In this document: positions 1-9,666 of the stretch, in pieces
Position numbering within the stretch: the first letter of the stretch is position 1
Layout of the letters: each line of letters begins with the position of its first letter
Assembly (NCBI RefSeq): GCF_002263515.1
Contig: NZ_CP022752.1
Location: 3,968,001 to 4,032,000 of the forward strand
Length of the DNA stretch: 64,000 nt
Direction: 5' to 3'
From: Actinopolyspora erythraea
Lineage (GTDB): Bacteria > Actinomycetota > Actinomycetes > Mycobacteriales > Pseudonocardiaceae
Translations under genes and position numbers: made by a program
The notes under the pieces: generated by a model
Told to the model about the DNA's origin: nothing
Database searches by the model: none
What the model saw: the letters and a program-made list of their open reading frames with translations, nothing else

Positions 1-12
1 ACCGAGGGCGGC

Positions 13-40
13 GGCGCCGATCTCCCCTGAAACCGGCGCC
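13..40. terminator. Hairpin downstream of first gene
   Basis: Perfect 7-bp arms (GGCGCCG at 13-19, CGGCGCC at 34-40) enclose a 14-nt loop just past the stop of the minus-strand gene that ends at 47. No clear T-run follows within the window, so this is a possible terminator only. Confidence 0.35.
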
Positions 41-46
41 GAGCGC

Positions 47-661
47 TCAGATCGCCTCGTACTCGTGCCAGTTGAGGCTCTCCGGGTTCCACCGCAGCAG
101 GTAACCCGAACGCACCGAGCGCAACGCGCGCATGGCGTGGGGCCACCGACGAATCACGTTGGCCATCGCCACCGAGGCCAGCTGATCGCTGGTGCGGTGC
201 TGCTCGCCCGGACCGAGCATCGCGATCCTGCCCGAGGTGTAGAGGATGTTGGTCAGCACCTCCTGCCCCGACAGCGCCGTCTCCTCGACACTGACGAGGT
301 CCTCGGGATCCAGCTCGCTGGGCCAGGTACGGCGGTCCAGATCCGCCGCCACGGGCTGTTCGCACTCACCACAGGTGCACTCGAACTCGCTCGTCCAGCC
401 GTGGTTGTCCCAGGACCAGATCGCGGAAGCGCCCGGCTCCAGCTCGGCCAGGGCCGAGACGTGCGGCCAGGCGTTCACCACGGCACCGAGCACGGTCCGC
501 ACCGTGGGGCGCGGGGGCTCGCCCGGACCCTCGAAGATCCACTCCCCCTGTTCGTCCCGCCGAACGAGCACGAGCGGTGCACGCAACGCGAGGACGTCCT
601 CGTCCACGGACACCTCGTTCTGCATCGAGGCGTCCAGCTTGTTCTCCGTGTTCTGCGCCAT
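47..661 (-). CDS. Conserved hypothetical protein, acidic
   Basis: I do not recognise a named family. The 204-residue product is acidic and rich in Trp. It has a CxCGxC-like cluster near the middle (CTCGEC), which could bind metal, and two similar segments, each ending in a WPHxxAL or WPHxxAxL motif. This suggests an internal duplication of about 90 residues. I chose ATG at 661 (MAQNTENK) because AGGA lies 11 nt upstream; ATG at 670 is an alternative. The reading frame stays open to 754, but that extension looks non-coding. The gene lies downstream of, and in the same direction as, the adnAB pair, separated by about 200 bp. Confidence 0.6.
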   Translation of the reverse strand: MAQNTENKLDASMQNEVSVDEDVLALRAPLVLVRRDEQGEWIFEGPGEPPRPTVRTVLGAVVNAWPHVSALAELEPGASAIWSWDNHGWTSEFECTCGECEQPVAADLDRRTWPSELDPEDLVSVEETALSGQEVLTNILYTSGRIAMLGPGEQHRTSDQLASVAMANVIRRWPHAMRALRSVRSGYLLRWNPESLNWHEYEAI

Positions 662-869
662 CGCGGGCATATTCCTGGGTGATCGAGACCGGAGACAAGC
701 TGCGCCACTCGAAAGTGTGGTTTTTCGGTCGTTGACCGGCGATTCGGGCCCCAACGCGGTGCTCCGACAGGAGAGCCGGGCAGCGGTGGCCTCCGGCGCT
801 GCCCACCGTCCCTCCCCGGGTCGCAGCGGCCGCCCCCCAGCCGACGCGGCCGAAGTGGGAACGGCGCGA

Positions 870-3800
870 TCACTCCTCGGCAGGCACCGCCAGGATCAAC
901 CGCCGCAGCCCCTCCTCGTCGTGCGGGTCGGCGGGGTGCAGCGTGCGGTCGTGGCGCACGTAGTGCATCGCCGCGCGCACCCGTTCCAGCGGAACACCGG
1001 TCATCTCCGACCAGGCCAACCGGTAGGCGGCCAGCTGCACCGCCGCCGCGGGCATCCGCCGGTCGTCCGGCACCGAACCGGTCTTCCAGTCCACCACGGT
1101 CCAACCGCCGTCCTCGTCGGCGAACACCGCGTCCATCCGGCCGCGCACCACCACACCGGCGATGCGCGTCTCGAACGGAACCTCGATGCGGTACGGGGTC
1201 CGCTCGGCCCACTCGCTTTCCAGGAAGGCCGTTCGCAACCGCTCCAGGTCCTCGTCCGGTGGGGCGGACTCGTCCCCTGCACCGGGCAACTCGTCCACTT
1301 CGAGCAGCGCGTCGGAGGTGAACCGGCGTTCCAACCAGGCGTGGAAGGCGGTTCCCCGCCGCGTCACCGGATTGGGACGCGCGGGCAGCGGGCGGCGCAG
1401 CTTCCGCGCGAAGGACTCCGGGGAGTCGGCGAGTTCCACCAGCTGAGTGACCGAGAGCTGCTCGGGCAGCCGCACCCGTTCTTCCCGCGCGGTCCGGTCC
1501 CGCTCCGCCAGCAGCACGTCGACGTCCCGCCGCCACCGAGCCGACTCCTCGTCGACGGCCGAGTCCCCGGGGGATTCCGCCGCGGCGACCAGCTGTCCGT
1601 CCTCGTCCTCCGCCGCCCCGTCACCGGCCGGGTCAGCGTCCGCGTCGGCCAGCGCTCGACGAACCAGGTCGGCTCCCTCCGCGACCTCGTCCCTGCGCGC
1701 GCCCAGCGGGTCGACCGGCCAGCGCACGCTGCGCTCGGTCTCGGCGAGCGGATTCTCGTCGGCCTCGTCGGGCTCTGGCTCCCAGTGCTCCAGCGCGCAG
1801 TCCTCGAGCTCGCTCCCGCCCTCGGCACCGTCCAGCTGCCGCGCCATCTCGGTGAGGAACGTGGCTGGCCCCTTGGGCCTGCTCCCGGTCTCCGCCCACC
1901 AGTGCCCGGACAACAGCAGCGTCCGTTCCGAACGAGTGAGCGCCACGTAGAACAGGCGACGTTCCTCGGTCAGTCGCCGCTGCTCGAACTCCTCGTCGTG
2001 CTCGCGCAGCTCGCTCTGCAACTCCTTGCGGGTCATCCCCGCCAGTCGCTCGGTGTCCAATCGGGGCAGATCGACCCCGTCCCCGCGCAGTTCGGGCGGA
2101 AGCTCGGTGACCGAACGCAACCAGGAGGAGGACTTGCGCTTGCCGGGGAACACATCGGCCACCAGGTGCGGCAGGGCCACCAGCCGCCATTCCAGTCCCT
2201 TGGCCGCGTGGACCGTCAGCACTTGGACGCGCCCCTCGGCCACCTCGACCTCGCCCGGTTCCAGACCGTCCTCGGCGTGCTCCGCCGCGGCGAGGTAGTC
2301 CAGCAGGGCGGGCAGCGTGGCGGTGGGGGTGGCCGTGGCGAAGTCGGTGACCACGCGGGAGAACGCGTCCAGGTGCGCTCTTCCCACGCCGTCGGTCCTG
2401 GACATGCTCTCGATGTCGAGTAGCAGCGTGCGCTCGACGTCGGCGACCAGTTCCGGCAGTGGCTGTTCCAGCCGCTGCCGCAACGACGCGAGTTCACCGC
2501 CGAGCCTGCGGATGCGCCGGTACCCCTCGGCGGAGTAGCGGGTCTGTTCCCCCGGGTCGTCGATCGCGTCCACCAGACCGGCCTGTTCGGACTGCTCGGC
2601 GGGCAGGGCCGCCGCGAGCGCGTCCGCCACACCGCCCTCACCGTCCCCGGCACCGACACGGGCTCCCAGTTCGCCCGCGCGCTCCGACAGCGCCGCGAGG
2701 TCGGCCGCGCCGATTCGCCACCGGGAACCGGTCAGCAACCGCACGGCCGCGGTCCCCGCCAACGGGTCCACCAGCACACGGAGGGCGCTGACCAGGTCGC
2801 GCACCTCCGGCTCGTCCAGCAGACCGCCGAGGCCCACCACCTCGACGGGTAGTCCCTCGGCGCGAAGCGCGTCGGCCATCTCCGCCATGTCGGCACGACG
2901 TCGCACCAGCACGGCGGCGGTCGGGGGCGTGCCGTCCCGCGTCACGGCCTCGTGCCAACGTCGGGCCAGCCGCTCGGCGACCCAGCGGCGTTCGGCGCGG
3001 ACGTCGCCGAGCAGTGCGGCGCGGACGTCGGCGGGCGGGGCGTCGTGCCTGGCTCGCAACCGCTCGACGTCGAGCCCGGCATCGCGCAACGGCTCGGCGG
3101 CGGCGTTGGCCAACCGCAGGATCCCCGCCGGGTTGCGGAAGCTCGTCAGCAGACCGTAGCGCGACGCGGGGGACGGTTCCGATCCGGAGGCCGACTCGGT
3201 GGCACCTTCCTCGTTCCACGAGGGGAAGTCGGTGGTGAACCTGGGCAGGTTGGCGGCGCTGGCACCACGCCAGCCGTAGATGGCCTGGGCCGGGTCCCCC
3301 ACCGCCGTCACCGGGATCGAGGGGGCCCCGTCGGTGCCGCCGAACAGCGAACGCAGCATCACGCGCTGCGAGTGGCCGGTGTCCTGGTACTCGTCCAGCA
3401 GTACGGCCGCGAACCTGCCGCGCTCGCCGAGCGCCACTTCCGGGTGGTGCCGCGCCAGCAGCGCCGCCAGCGACATCTGGTCGGAGAAGTCCATGGCACC
3501 GTCGCCGCGCTTGCGCCTGGTGTAGGCCTCGACGAGGGGCAGCAGCGCGGCGCGCAGCTGTTGGGCCGCGCGGACCCGTTGCAGCTCCTGCGGCAGGTCG
3601 GCTCGCTGCCGCTTCTCACGGGGAGCGTTGTCCAGTATCCCGGTCAGCAGCTCGGCGTGCTCTCGCACCCGCTCCGGCTCGACGAGGTGTTCGGCCAGCT
3701 CGCCCGCCAGGGAGAGCACGTGGCCGGTCACCGTGGCGGGCACCTTGTCGGTGTCCAGGTCCTCGGTCCAGTTGGAGACCACGGCGTGCGCCAGCTGCCA

Positions 3801-4235
3801 GGAGGCCGTCGCGGGAAGGAGCCTGGCACCGGGCTCCACCGGAATCCGGAGGCCGTGCTCGGAGACCAACCTGCCCGCGTAGGCATGGTAGGTGAGCACC
3901 GTTGGCTCCTCGGACAGCACCACCGAGCGCAGTGCGCCCGATGGATCTACCTCCTCCAGCAGTCCGGAGCCGGCGAGCCGCCGCAGCCGGGTCCGCACCC
4001 GGTCGGAGAGCTGTCGCGCCGCCTTGCGGGTGAAGGTCAGCCCCAGCACCCGCTCGGGGGTGACGATCCGGTTCGCGACCAGCCAGAGCACCCGCGCGGC
4101 CATGGTCTCGGTCTTGCCCGCGCCCGCTCCGGCGACCACCAGCGCGGGTCTCGGGGGTGCCCCGATCACCTCGGCCTGCTCCTCGGTGGGGGTGGGCATT
4201 CCGAGCGCCTGGGCGATGCGCCGCGGCGTGATCAC
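870..4235 (-). CDS. adnB: AdnB-like helicase-nuclease subunit
   Basis: This is a 1121-residue UvrD/PcrA-type superfamily 1 helicase fused to a C-terminal RecB-like nuclease. It corresponds to AdnB, one subunit of the AdnAB double-strand-break resection machine of mycobacteria (Rv3201c). Walker A reads GAGAGKT at about residues 36-42 and Walker B reads LLDEYQDT near residue 280. The nuclease core VVDWKTG lies near residue 1048. No cysteine cluster is visible around this nuclease, unlike its partner. The start is GTG and overlaps the adnA stop by 4 bp (GTGA), so translation is probably coupled. The length matches the family. The complex processes DNA ends for recombination in the cytoplasm. Confidence 0.93.
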   Translation of the reverse strand: MITPRRIAQALGMPTPTEEQAEVIGAPPRPALVVAGAGAGKTETMAARVLWLVANRIVTPERVLGLTFTRKAARQLSDRVRTRLRRLAGSGLLEEVDPSGALRSVVLSEEPTVLTYHAYAGRLVSEHGLRIPVEPGARLLPATASWQLAHAVVSNWTEDLDTDKVPATVTGHVLSLAGELAEHLVEPERVREHAELLTGILDNAPREKRQRADLPQELQRVRAAQQLRAALLPLVEAYTRRKRGDGAMDFSDQMSLAALLARHHPEVALGERGRFAAVLLDEYQDTGHSQRVMLRSLFGGTDGAPSIPVTAVGDPAQAIYGWRGASAANLPRFTTDFPSWNEEGATESASGSEPSPASRYGLLTSFRNPAGILRLANAAAEPLRDAGLDVERLRARHDAPPADVRAALLGDVRAERRWVAERLARRWHEAVTRDGTPPTAAVLVRRRADMAEMADALRAEGLPVEVVGLGGLLDEPEVRDLVSALRVLVDPLAGTAAVRLLTGSRWRIGAADLAALSERAGELGARVGAGDGEGGVADALAAALPAEQSEQAGLVDAIDDPGEQTRYSAEGYRRIRRLGGELASLRQRLEQPLPELVADVERTLLLDIESMSRTDGVGRAHLDAFSRVVTDFATATPTATLPALLDYLAAAEHAEDGLEPGEVEVAEGRVQVLTVHAAKGLEWRLVALPHLVADVFPGKRKSSSWLRSVTELPPELRGDGVDLPRLDTERLAGMTRKELQSELREHDEEFEQRRLTEERRLFYVALTRSERTLLLSGHWWAETGSRPKGPATFLTEMARQLDGAEGGSELEDCALEHWEPEPDEADENPLAETERSVRWPVDPLGARRDEVAEGADLVRRALADADADPAGDGAAEDEDGQLVAAAESPGDSAVDEESARWRRDVDVLLAERDRTAREERVRLPEQLSVTQLVELADSPESFARKLRRPLPARPNPVTRRGTAFHAWLERRFTSDALLEVDELPGAGDESAPPDEDLERLRTAFLESEWAERTPYRIEVPFETRIAGVVVRGRMDAVFADEDGGWTVVDWKTGSVPDDRRMPAAAVQLAAYRLAWSEMTGVPLERVRAAMHYVRHDRTLHPADPHDEEGLRRLILAVPAEE

Positions 4236-7200
4236 TGTCCGACCTGCCTTCCCTCGGAGCGAACCGGGCAGCTGGTGCGCACCGGGCAGCGGTCGCAGTC
4301 GGCGTTCTCCACCGCGAGGAAACCGGGACCGGTGCTGGCGGCCGCCGCGTCGTGCACCACGTCGAGCCAGACCCTGATGCCCTCCTCCCCGAGCCCGCTC
4401 TGGGTCCGCTCGGTGGCCGCCCCGTCGCGGGAGTCGGGCTTGGCCACGTACAGCAGTCGCGCCCCACCGGGCTGAGTCTCACCGTCGGTGCCGAAGGCCC
4501 CCAGCGCGGCGGCGAGCTGGTACACCGCGAGCTGGGTGTGCTGCTCGGCGCTGTCCTTGCTGACGGGTGTCTTGGAGGTCTTCACGTCGACGACGACCGG
4601 TCTGCCGTGCTCGTCGACCTCCAGCCGGTCGACCCTGCCCCGCAGCCGCAGCCACGGCCCGTCCTCGCGCGCGGGGATCTTCAGGTCCAGGTCGTGCTCC
4701 ACGCCGAGCTGCGTGAGTTCGGCGCGGGAGGCGTCCAGCCAGTTCAGGAAGGAGTCCAACATGGACCTGACCCGTTCCCGCTCCCTGCGGGAGTACCAGG
4801 GGGCGCCCGCGTCCACCGACTCCCACGCCCGGTCCAGCGCTTGCTCCAGGTGCTGCCTGTCGGTTCCCTCCGCCGCCGCCTGCACGAGGGCGTGCACCAC
4901 GGTGCCCGCCACCGAGGCCAGCTCCGCGGCGTCCCTGCCGCCGTGCCGCTCGATCATCCAGCGGAGCGGGCAGGTGGCGAGTATTTCCACTGTGGACGGT
5001 GTCACTCGGACCGGTTCGGCCCCGTCCACCAGCGGTGTCGAGGTGGAGGGGTCGGGCAGACCGTACCAGGTGTCGGGGTCCGCGCCGGGAACACCGGCCC
5101 GCGCGAGCCTGGCCAGCTGGGCGGCGGCCCGTTCTCGCCGGGCCGGCTCCGCCGCGCCGTCGGTGACCACCCTGCGCAGCTCCCCCACCAGCTCGGGCAG
5201 GCTCAGTCCCCGCTCCGGCACGGAAACCGGGCGCTCGGCCGCTTCCGGCTCGTCGGCCAGCCCGTCCAGCTCGTCCAGGAACCTGGAGGGCTGCTCGTCC
5301 TCGCCGCGCACAGCGCTGACCAGCAGGGCGCTCCGCGCCCTGCTGGCGGCCACCAGCAGCAGCCTGCGCTCCTCCGCGAGCAGCGGCGCCGAAGCGGAGA
5401 CCACCTCGTCGGAGTCCAACCCCGACAGCACGTCCACGAGCCGCTCCACTCCCAGCAGCGAGCCCCGCAGCCGCAGGTCCGGCCAGATCCCCTCCTGGAC
5501 GTCGGGAACGGCGACCACCTCCCACTCCCGGCCGACCGAGGCGTGCGCCGTCAGCACCGCCACCCCGTCACCGCTCGGGGAGCGCGGCGCCAGGGAGTCG
5601 CCCGAGATGCGCTGCCCGGTGAGGTGGTCCGCGAAGGCGGCGGCGTCCGCGCCGGGGAGCCTGTCGACGTAGCGGGCGGCCTCCTCGAAGAGGGCGACCA
5701 CCGCGTCGAGATCGCGGTCGGCCCGCGCGCCGTGCGCCCCGCCACGTTCGGAACGGGACAGCAGGGTCCGCTGCACACCGCTCTCCTGCCACACGCGCCA
5801 CAGGGTCTCCTCGACGCTGCACCGCTCCCGGCAGGCGCGACGGGCGAGGTCGAGCAGCGCCGCCACCCGCCGAGCGGGCTCGGCCGCGACGTCCTGCAAC
5901 GCGGCGAGCCGGTCCCCCTCCCACAGCGCCTCGACCAGCAGCTCCCCGCTGGGGCGGTCGTTGCCCGCCGCGAGATCCAGCCGCCGGAGGCCGCGGCGCA
6001 ACCTGCGCAGCGCCAGCGAATCGGCCCCGCCCAGTATCGAGCCCAGCAGGTGCTCGGCCACCTCCGAATCCAGATCGGACGGTCTGGCCGCGCAGCGCAG
6101 CAGGGTCAGCAACGGCCGCACGGTGGGGCGCTGGGCCAGCGGCAGCTCCTCGTCGTCGAGCACCAGGGGCACTCCGGCCGCCAGCAGTGCCCTGCGCAGC
6201 ACCGGCAGGGACAGACCGGTGGACTTGACGATCACGGCCATGTCCGACCAGGCCACCCCGTGCAGCAGGTGCGCGCGGCGGAGCTGGTCGGCGACCCAGG
6301 AGGCCTGCTGCGCCTGGGAGGCCAGCAGCCGGACCCGAACCGAGCCGCCGTCGTCACCGCCGAGTCCGGACTCCTCCTCGCCGTCCCCCTCCCCGGCCGG
6401 TTCCGGTCCGGTCAGGGTGCGCTGCTGCCCGGATCCCGGCAGTCGTGCCGAGAGTCGCCACACCGCGCCGCGAACCCGACGCGACATGCGGTAGCCGGTG
6501 GTGAGGACGCTGGTGCGGTCGCCGTCCGGATCCGCTTCGGAGAGGCACCGGGGATCGGCGCCCCGGAAGGAGAACACCGCCTGATCCGGGTCGCCGGCCA
6601 GCAGGAACTCCGCCGCGGAGTCACCGATACGGCGACAGAGCCGGTACTGCTGCGGATCCAGGTTCTGGGCGTCGTCGACCAGCAGGTGTCGCACCCTGGC
6701 CCGCTCCTCCCGCAGCAGCTCGGGATCGGCGTCGAGCGTCCACAGGGCCGTCGAGACCAGTTCGGCGGCGTCCAGCGGCGCGGCCGTCTCGCCGGAGGCA
6801 CCGGCGAGCTGCCGGACGCGCTCGTACTGCGCGCCGAAAACGCCAGCCGCCACCCATTCCGGACGTTCGTGGCGCCTGCCGAGTTCGGCGAGGCGTTCCG
6901 GCCCGACGCCGCGTTCGGCCGCGCGCATCAGCAGATCCCTGAGCTCGCCGACGAAACCCTCGGTGCCCAGCGCGGCACGCAACGACTCCGGCCAGTGGTC
7001 GACCTCGTCCCGCAGGTCGCCGGCGAGCAACTCACGGATCCACAGGTCCTGCTCGGGGCCGTTGAGCAGTTTCGGCTGGGGCTTGCCGTCACGCACGGCC
7101 CGCAGCCGCAGCACACCGAACGCGTAGGAGTGCACGGTACGCACCAGTGGTCCACCGCCGGTGCTGGTCCCGGCTCCGGCCGCGAGCAGTCTGCTGTTGA

Positions 7201-7480
7201 CGGCGGTCCGCAGCAGCGCCGCGTTGGTTCGGTTGGAGGCCAGCACCAGGGTGCTGTCGGCGTCCGCGCGTCCGCTCAGCAGCCTGTCGGCGACCACTTC
7301 GGCCAGCAGGGTCGTCTTGCCCGTCCCCGGCCCGCCGAGGACACGCAGGAAACCACCTTCGCTGTGCAGCACACGACGTCCCGCGTCGGACCAGTCACAG
7401 TGCTCGACCGCTGGCGCGGCGGAGCGCACGAGAGTGGGCGCGGAGAATGTCGACACTCTTCGATGGAACCACGTCGGCAC
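4232..7480 (-). CDS. adnA: AdnA-like helicase-nuclease subunit
   Basis: This is the upstream partner of AdnB, a 1082-residue helicase-like protein with a C-terminal RecB-family nuclease. Walker A is GGPGTGKT near residue 50. The Walker B position reads LVDDAQNLD (about residue 268) rather than the usual DExQD, consistent with a weaker motor in AdnA than in AdnB. The nuclease core VVVDVKTSK is near residue 965. Cysteines at about 836 (TCPLRW) and 1065-1075 (CDRCPVRTSC) form the four-Cys pattern of AddB-type iron-sulfur nucleases. GTG at 7456 is an alternative start; neither GTG has a clear Shine-Dalgarno sequence. The gene is divergent from the alkyltransferase-like gene, about 70 bp away. Confidence 0.92.
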   Translation of the reverse strand: MPTWFHRRVSTFSAPTLVRSAAPAVEHCDWSDAGRRVLHSEGGFLRVLGGPGTGKTTLLAEVVADRLLSGRADADSTLVLASNRTNAALLRTAVNSRLLAAGAGTSTGGGPLVRTVHSYAFGVLRLRAVRDGKPQPKLLNGPEQDLWIRELLAGDLRDEVDHWPESLRAALGTEGFVGELRDLLMRAAERGVGPERLAELGRRHERPEWVAAGVFGAQYERVRQLAGASGETAAPLDAAELVSTALWTLDADPELLREERARVRHLLVDDAQNLDPQQYRLCRRIGDSAAEFLLAGDPDQAVFSFRGADPRCLSEADPDGDRTSVLTTGYRMSRRVRGAVWRLSARLPGSGQQRTLTGPEPAGEGDGEEESGLGGDDGGSVRVRLLASQAQQASWVADQLRRAHLLHGVAWSDMAVIVKSTGLSLPVLRRALLAAGVPLVLDDEELPLAQRPTVRPLLTLLRCAARPSDLDSEVAEHLLGSILGGADSLALRRLRRGLRRLDLAAGNDRPSGELLVEALWEGDRLAALQDVAAEPARRVAALLDLARRACRERCSVEETLWRVWQESGVQRTLLSRSERGGAHGARADRDLDAVVALFEEAARYVDRLPGADAAAFADHLTGQRISGDSLAPRSPSGDGVAVLTAHASVGREWEVVAVPDVQEGIWPDLRLRGSLLGVERLVDVLSGLDSDEVVSASAPLLAEERRLLLVAASRARSALLVSAVRGEDEQPSRFLDELDGLADEPEAAERPVSVPERGLSLPELVGELRRVVTDGAAEPARRERAAAQLARLARAGVPGADPDTWYGLPDPSTSTPLVDGAEPVRVTPSTVEILATCPLRWMIERHGGRDAAELASVAGTVVHALVQAAAEGTDRQHLEQALDRAWESVDAGAPWYSRRERERVRSMLDSFLNWLDASRAELTQLGVEHDLDLKIPAREDGPWLRLRGRVDRLEVDEHGRPVVVDVKTSKTPVSKDSAEQHTQLAVYQLAAALGAFGTDGETQPGGARLLYVAKPDSRDGAATERTQSGLGEEGIRVWLDVVHDAAAASTGPGFLAVENADCDRCPVRTSCPVRSEGRQVGQ

Positions 7481-7547
7481 TACCGGCTCGCGAACCTGGT
7501 CAAGAGCGTGTCGCGGTCGTCACCGGAGACCGTGCGAGAGTGGTGGG

Positions 7548-7898
7548 ATGGACGAGCGAACCTGGGAACGGGTCCGGGAAGTGGTCGCCGGGATCCCCGC
7601 CGGACACGTGCTCGGTTACGGCGACGTGGCCCGGCACGCCGGAATTCGTTCGGCTCGCCTGGTGGGGCGGATCCTCGCCGAGGACGGCGCCGACCTCCCC
7701 TGGCACCGCGTGCTGCGCTCCGACGGAACGGTCGCCGAGCACCTGCGGCAGCGGCAACTGGCCGAGCTGCGCGCCGAGGGGGTCACCACCGGGAACGGGC
7801 GGGTCGACATGCCTCGTCACCGGTGGGAGCCGGGGACCGAGCGCGCGAGCTCCGGTGGGTCGGACGGCTGCGCGGCGGGCTCAGGAACCGGCGGGTAA
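7548..7898 (+). CDS. Alkyltransferase-like protein (ATL)
   Basis: The 116-residue protein has the DNA-binding domain of O6-methylguanine-DNA methyltransferase. The active-site motif PCHRV is replaced by PWHRV (about residues 51-55). This is the hallmark of ATL proteins, which bind alkylated guanine, cannot transfer the alkyl group, and hand the lesion to nucleotide-excision repair. The N-terminal helix-turn-helix with its YGDVA motif is present. The start ATG at 7548 has GGTGG just upstream. The position next to adnAB matches Rv3204 of M. tuberculosis. The 3' end overlaps the convergent HemD-like gene by 18 bp. Confidence 0.88.
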   Translation: MDERTWERVREVVAGIPAGHVLGYGDVARHAGIRSARLVGRILAEDGADLPWHRVLRSDGTVAEHLRQRQLAELRAEGVTTGNGRVDMPRHRWEPGTERASSGGSDGCAAGSGTGG

Positions 7899-8708
7899 CC
7901 GCTCCGCGAGCAGCCGGACCAGCGAACTCGTCCTGGAACGCTCCGGCACCACGTGGGGAAGACCGGCCCGCTCGACGGGGGCGGCCGTGACCGGGCCGAC
8001 GCACCCGAGCACCACACCGCCGAACACGGCGCTCCGCAGCGCCTCGGAACGGCCGAGCCGCTCGGCCCTGGCGAGCAGGTTGGTCGCGGCCGGGGCGCTG
8101 GTGAACGCCAGCGCGTGCACCTCCCCCCGGACAGTGCGCTCGATCAGGTCGTCGAGTTTCTCCGGCTCCAGCGGGTCGGTCCAGCGGTAGACCATCACCG
8201 GCACCACCTCGGCGCCCGCCTCGGCGAGTCGCCGCCGGAACGACAGCATGGGGTCCCCGTGCACCTGCACCACAACGCGGCTGCCGGTCAGGTCGTGGCC
8301 GAGCAGGTGGTCCAGCACCTCCCCGGACTCCTCCGAAGGGGCGCTCCACGCCGTCCGCAGTCCCGCACCGTGGATCGCCCCGGTCGCCTTCGAACCGCGC
8401 GCCAGCAGCTTCGCCCCGGCGAGGTGCCCGCGCAGCGCCTCGCCGTCGCCCGCCTCGTCCGCCGCCTCCATCCAACCGCGAAACCCCATGCCGGTGGAGG
8501 CGACCACGAAGTCCACCCGGTCGGAGAGCACCTCGCGGGTCGATTCGGCCAGCTCGCCGTCCTGCGGCAGCGGCACGGTGTGCATCGCGGGGGCGTGCAC
8601 CACCTCCGCACCCCGCCTGGTCAGCAGCGATGCCAGTTCCTCCGCCTTGCGCTCGGCGGTTATCCCCACTGTGTAACCGCGCAGCGGCTCCGGTGCGCTC
8701 GAACCCAC
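7881..8708 (-). CDS. Uroporphyrinogen-III synthase-like (HemD)
   Basis: The 275-residue protein has the two-lobed HemD fold signature: an N-terminal VGITAERKAEEL segment, a central VVQVHGDP, and a late LAFTSAPA motif before VGCVGP-like residues. The family cyclises hydroxymethylbilane to uroporphyrinogen III in tetrapyrrole synthesis. Many actinobacterial paralogues carry a C-terminal winged-helix domain and act in nitrate/nitrite regulation; that domain is absent here. I chose GTG at 8708 because GAGGA lies 7 nt upstream; the open frame extends to 8837 without good start signals. No other heme genes are nearby, so this may be a stand-alone paralogue rather than the pathway enzyme. Confidence 0.8.
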   Translation of the reverse strand: MGSSAPEPLRGYTVGITAERKAEELASLLTRRGAEVVHAPAMHTVPLPQDGELAESTREVLSDRVDFVVASTGMGFRGWMEAADEAGDGEALRGHLAGAKLLARGSKATGAIHGAGLRTAWSAPSEESGEVLDHLLGHDLTGSRVVVQVHGDPMLSFRRRLAEAGAEVVPVMVYRWTDPLEPEKLDDLIERTVRGEVHALAFTSAPAATNLLARAERLGRSEALRSAVFGGVVLGCVGPVTAAPVERAGLPHVVPERSRTSSLVRLLAERLPAGS

Positions 8709-8859
8709 GACCACATCCTCGCACGTCCTGCCCGGCCGGTTCCCGGACTCGTGACCGTTTCGACCGCACCGCCCGGTAGCCGACCGAAGTACCGGCCTTC
8801 CGACCGGCCACGCGGCCGGGAAACGGCACCGCTCCACGACAGTTGTCCCGCCGGGACTC

Positions 8860-9666
8860 TCAGAGCACTTCCAGCACGGTCTGCGAAGCCTTTTCGAGTC
8901 CCCCCAGTGAGGTGGTGGTCGCTCGCGGGTGCAGCGCGTGCAGCGCCAACCGGAACAGCAGGGCCCGCAGCAGCATCTGGGGCCACTCCGGCAGGTGCGA
9001 CCACCGCTCGACGATGGCGGGATCGGAACCTCCCCAGGCCATCGCGTCGATCACCACCACCGCGGCTGCCCACTCCGGCGGACGCCAGTAGGGCACGAAG
9101 TCGATCAGTCCCGGCGGCGCGTTTCCGGAGAACAGCACGTTCCCGAACAGATCGCCGTGCACCACCTGCGGCGCCAGCGAAACACTCCGACGGGAGGCGG
9201 CCAGCACGTCGAACAGCCGTCCGCCCTTCTCCGGAGTCAGCGACACGTACGTCTCGCCCCAGGCCATCCGGTCGGCGATCGCGTAGATGTCCTGCCTGGA
9301 GTCCACCAGCCTGGGCCTGTCGAGATCCCCACTGGCGTTGTGCAGCCGCAACGACATCGCGATGACCTCGTCGTGCCGGGGTTCCGGGCGGCCCGCCAGA
9401 TCACGGCGGGCCGACCACCCCGAAACGACCCACCTGCCGTCGGTGGACCGCAGCGGTCGCGCGACCCGCACCTCCTCGGGGGCGAGCGTGTCCAGGGCCT
9501 GCGCCACCCAGGCCGCCTCGGCGGTGTCCGTGGCGAGCTTGAGCAGCACGTCCCCGTCGGCGCCGCAACGCCAGGCGAGTCCGCCCTCGAGCAGTTCGAC
9601 TTCCTCCCCCGGTGCACCGAACGCGGCGCGCACGTGCGTAGGGGGTGGCTCGGCCGTAGTACTCAC
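8860..9666 (-). CDS. TIGR02569 family protein, kinase-like fold
   Basis: The 268-residue protein is related to the aminoglycoside phosphotransferase/choline kinase fold. It contains VVHGDLFGNVLF (catalytic-loop-like HGD...N) and LIDFVPYWRPPEW (metal-binding D region). This is the actinobacteria-specific TIGR02569 family (Rv3205c in M. tuberculosis), whose substrate is not known. The gene sits at the expected place between the ATL gene and moeZ. Start GTG 9666 was chosen because the preceding 25 codons of open frame look non-coding; no strong ribosome-binding site is seen. Confidence 0.82.
   Translation of the reverse strand: MSTTAEPPPTHVRAAFGAPGEEVELLEGGLAWRCGADGDVLLKLATDTAEAAWVAQALDTLAPEEVRVARPLRSTDGRWVVSGWSARRDLAGRPEPRHDEVIAMSLRLHNASGDLDRPRLVDSRQDIYAIADRMAWGETYVSLTPEKGGRLFDVLAASRRSVSLAPQVVHGDLFGNVLFSGNAPPGLIDFVPYWRPPEWAAAVVVIDAMAWGGSDPAIVERWSHLPEWPQMLLRALLFRLALHALHPRATTTSLGGLEKASQTVLEVL

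Noticed and set aside
4352..7990. A 1212-codon open frame antisense to adnA, and similar long antisense frames elsewhere (for example 246-2423).
   Set aside because: In DNA this GC-rich, antisense frames stay open by chance. They lie opposite genes with clear domains, contain no motifs, and have poor codon pattern.
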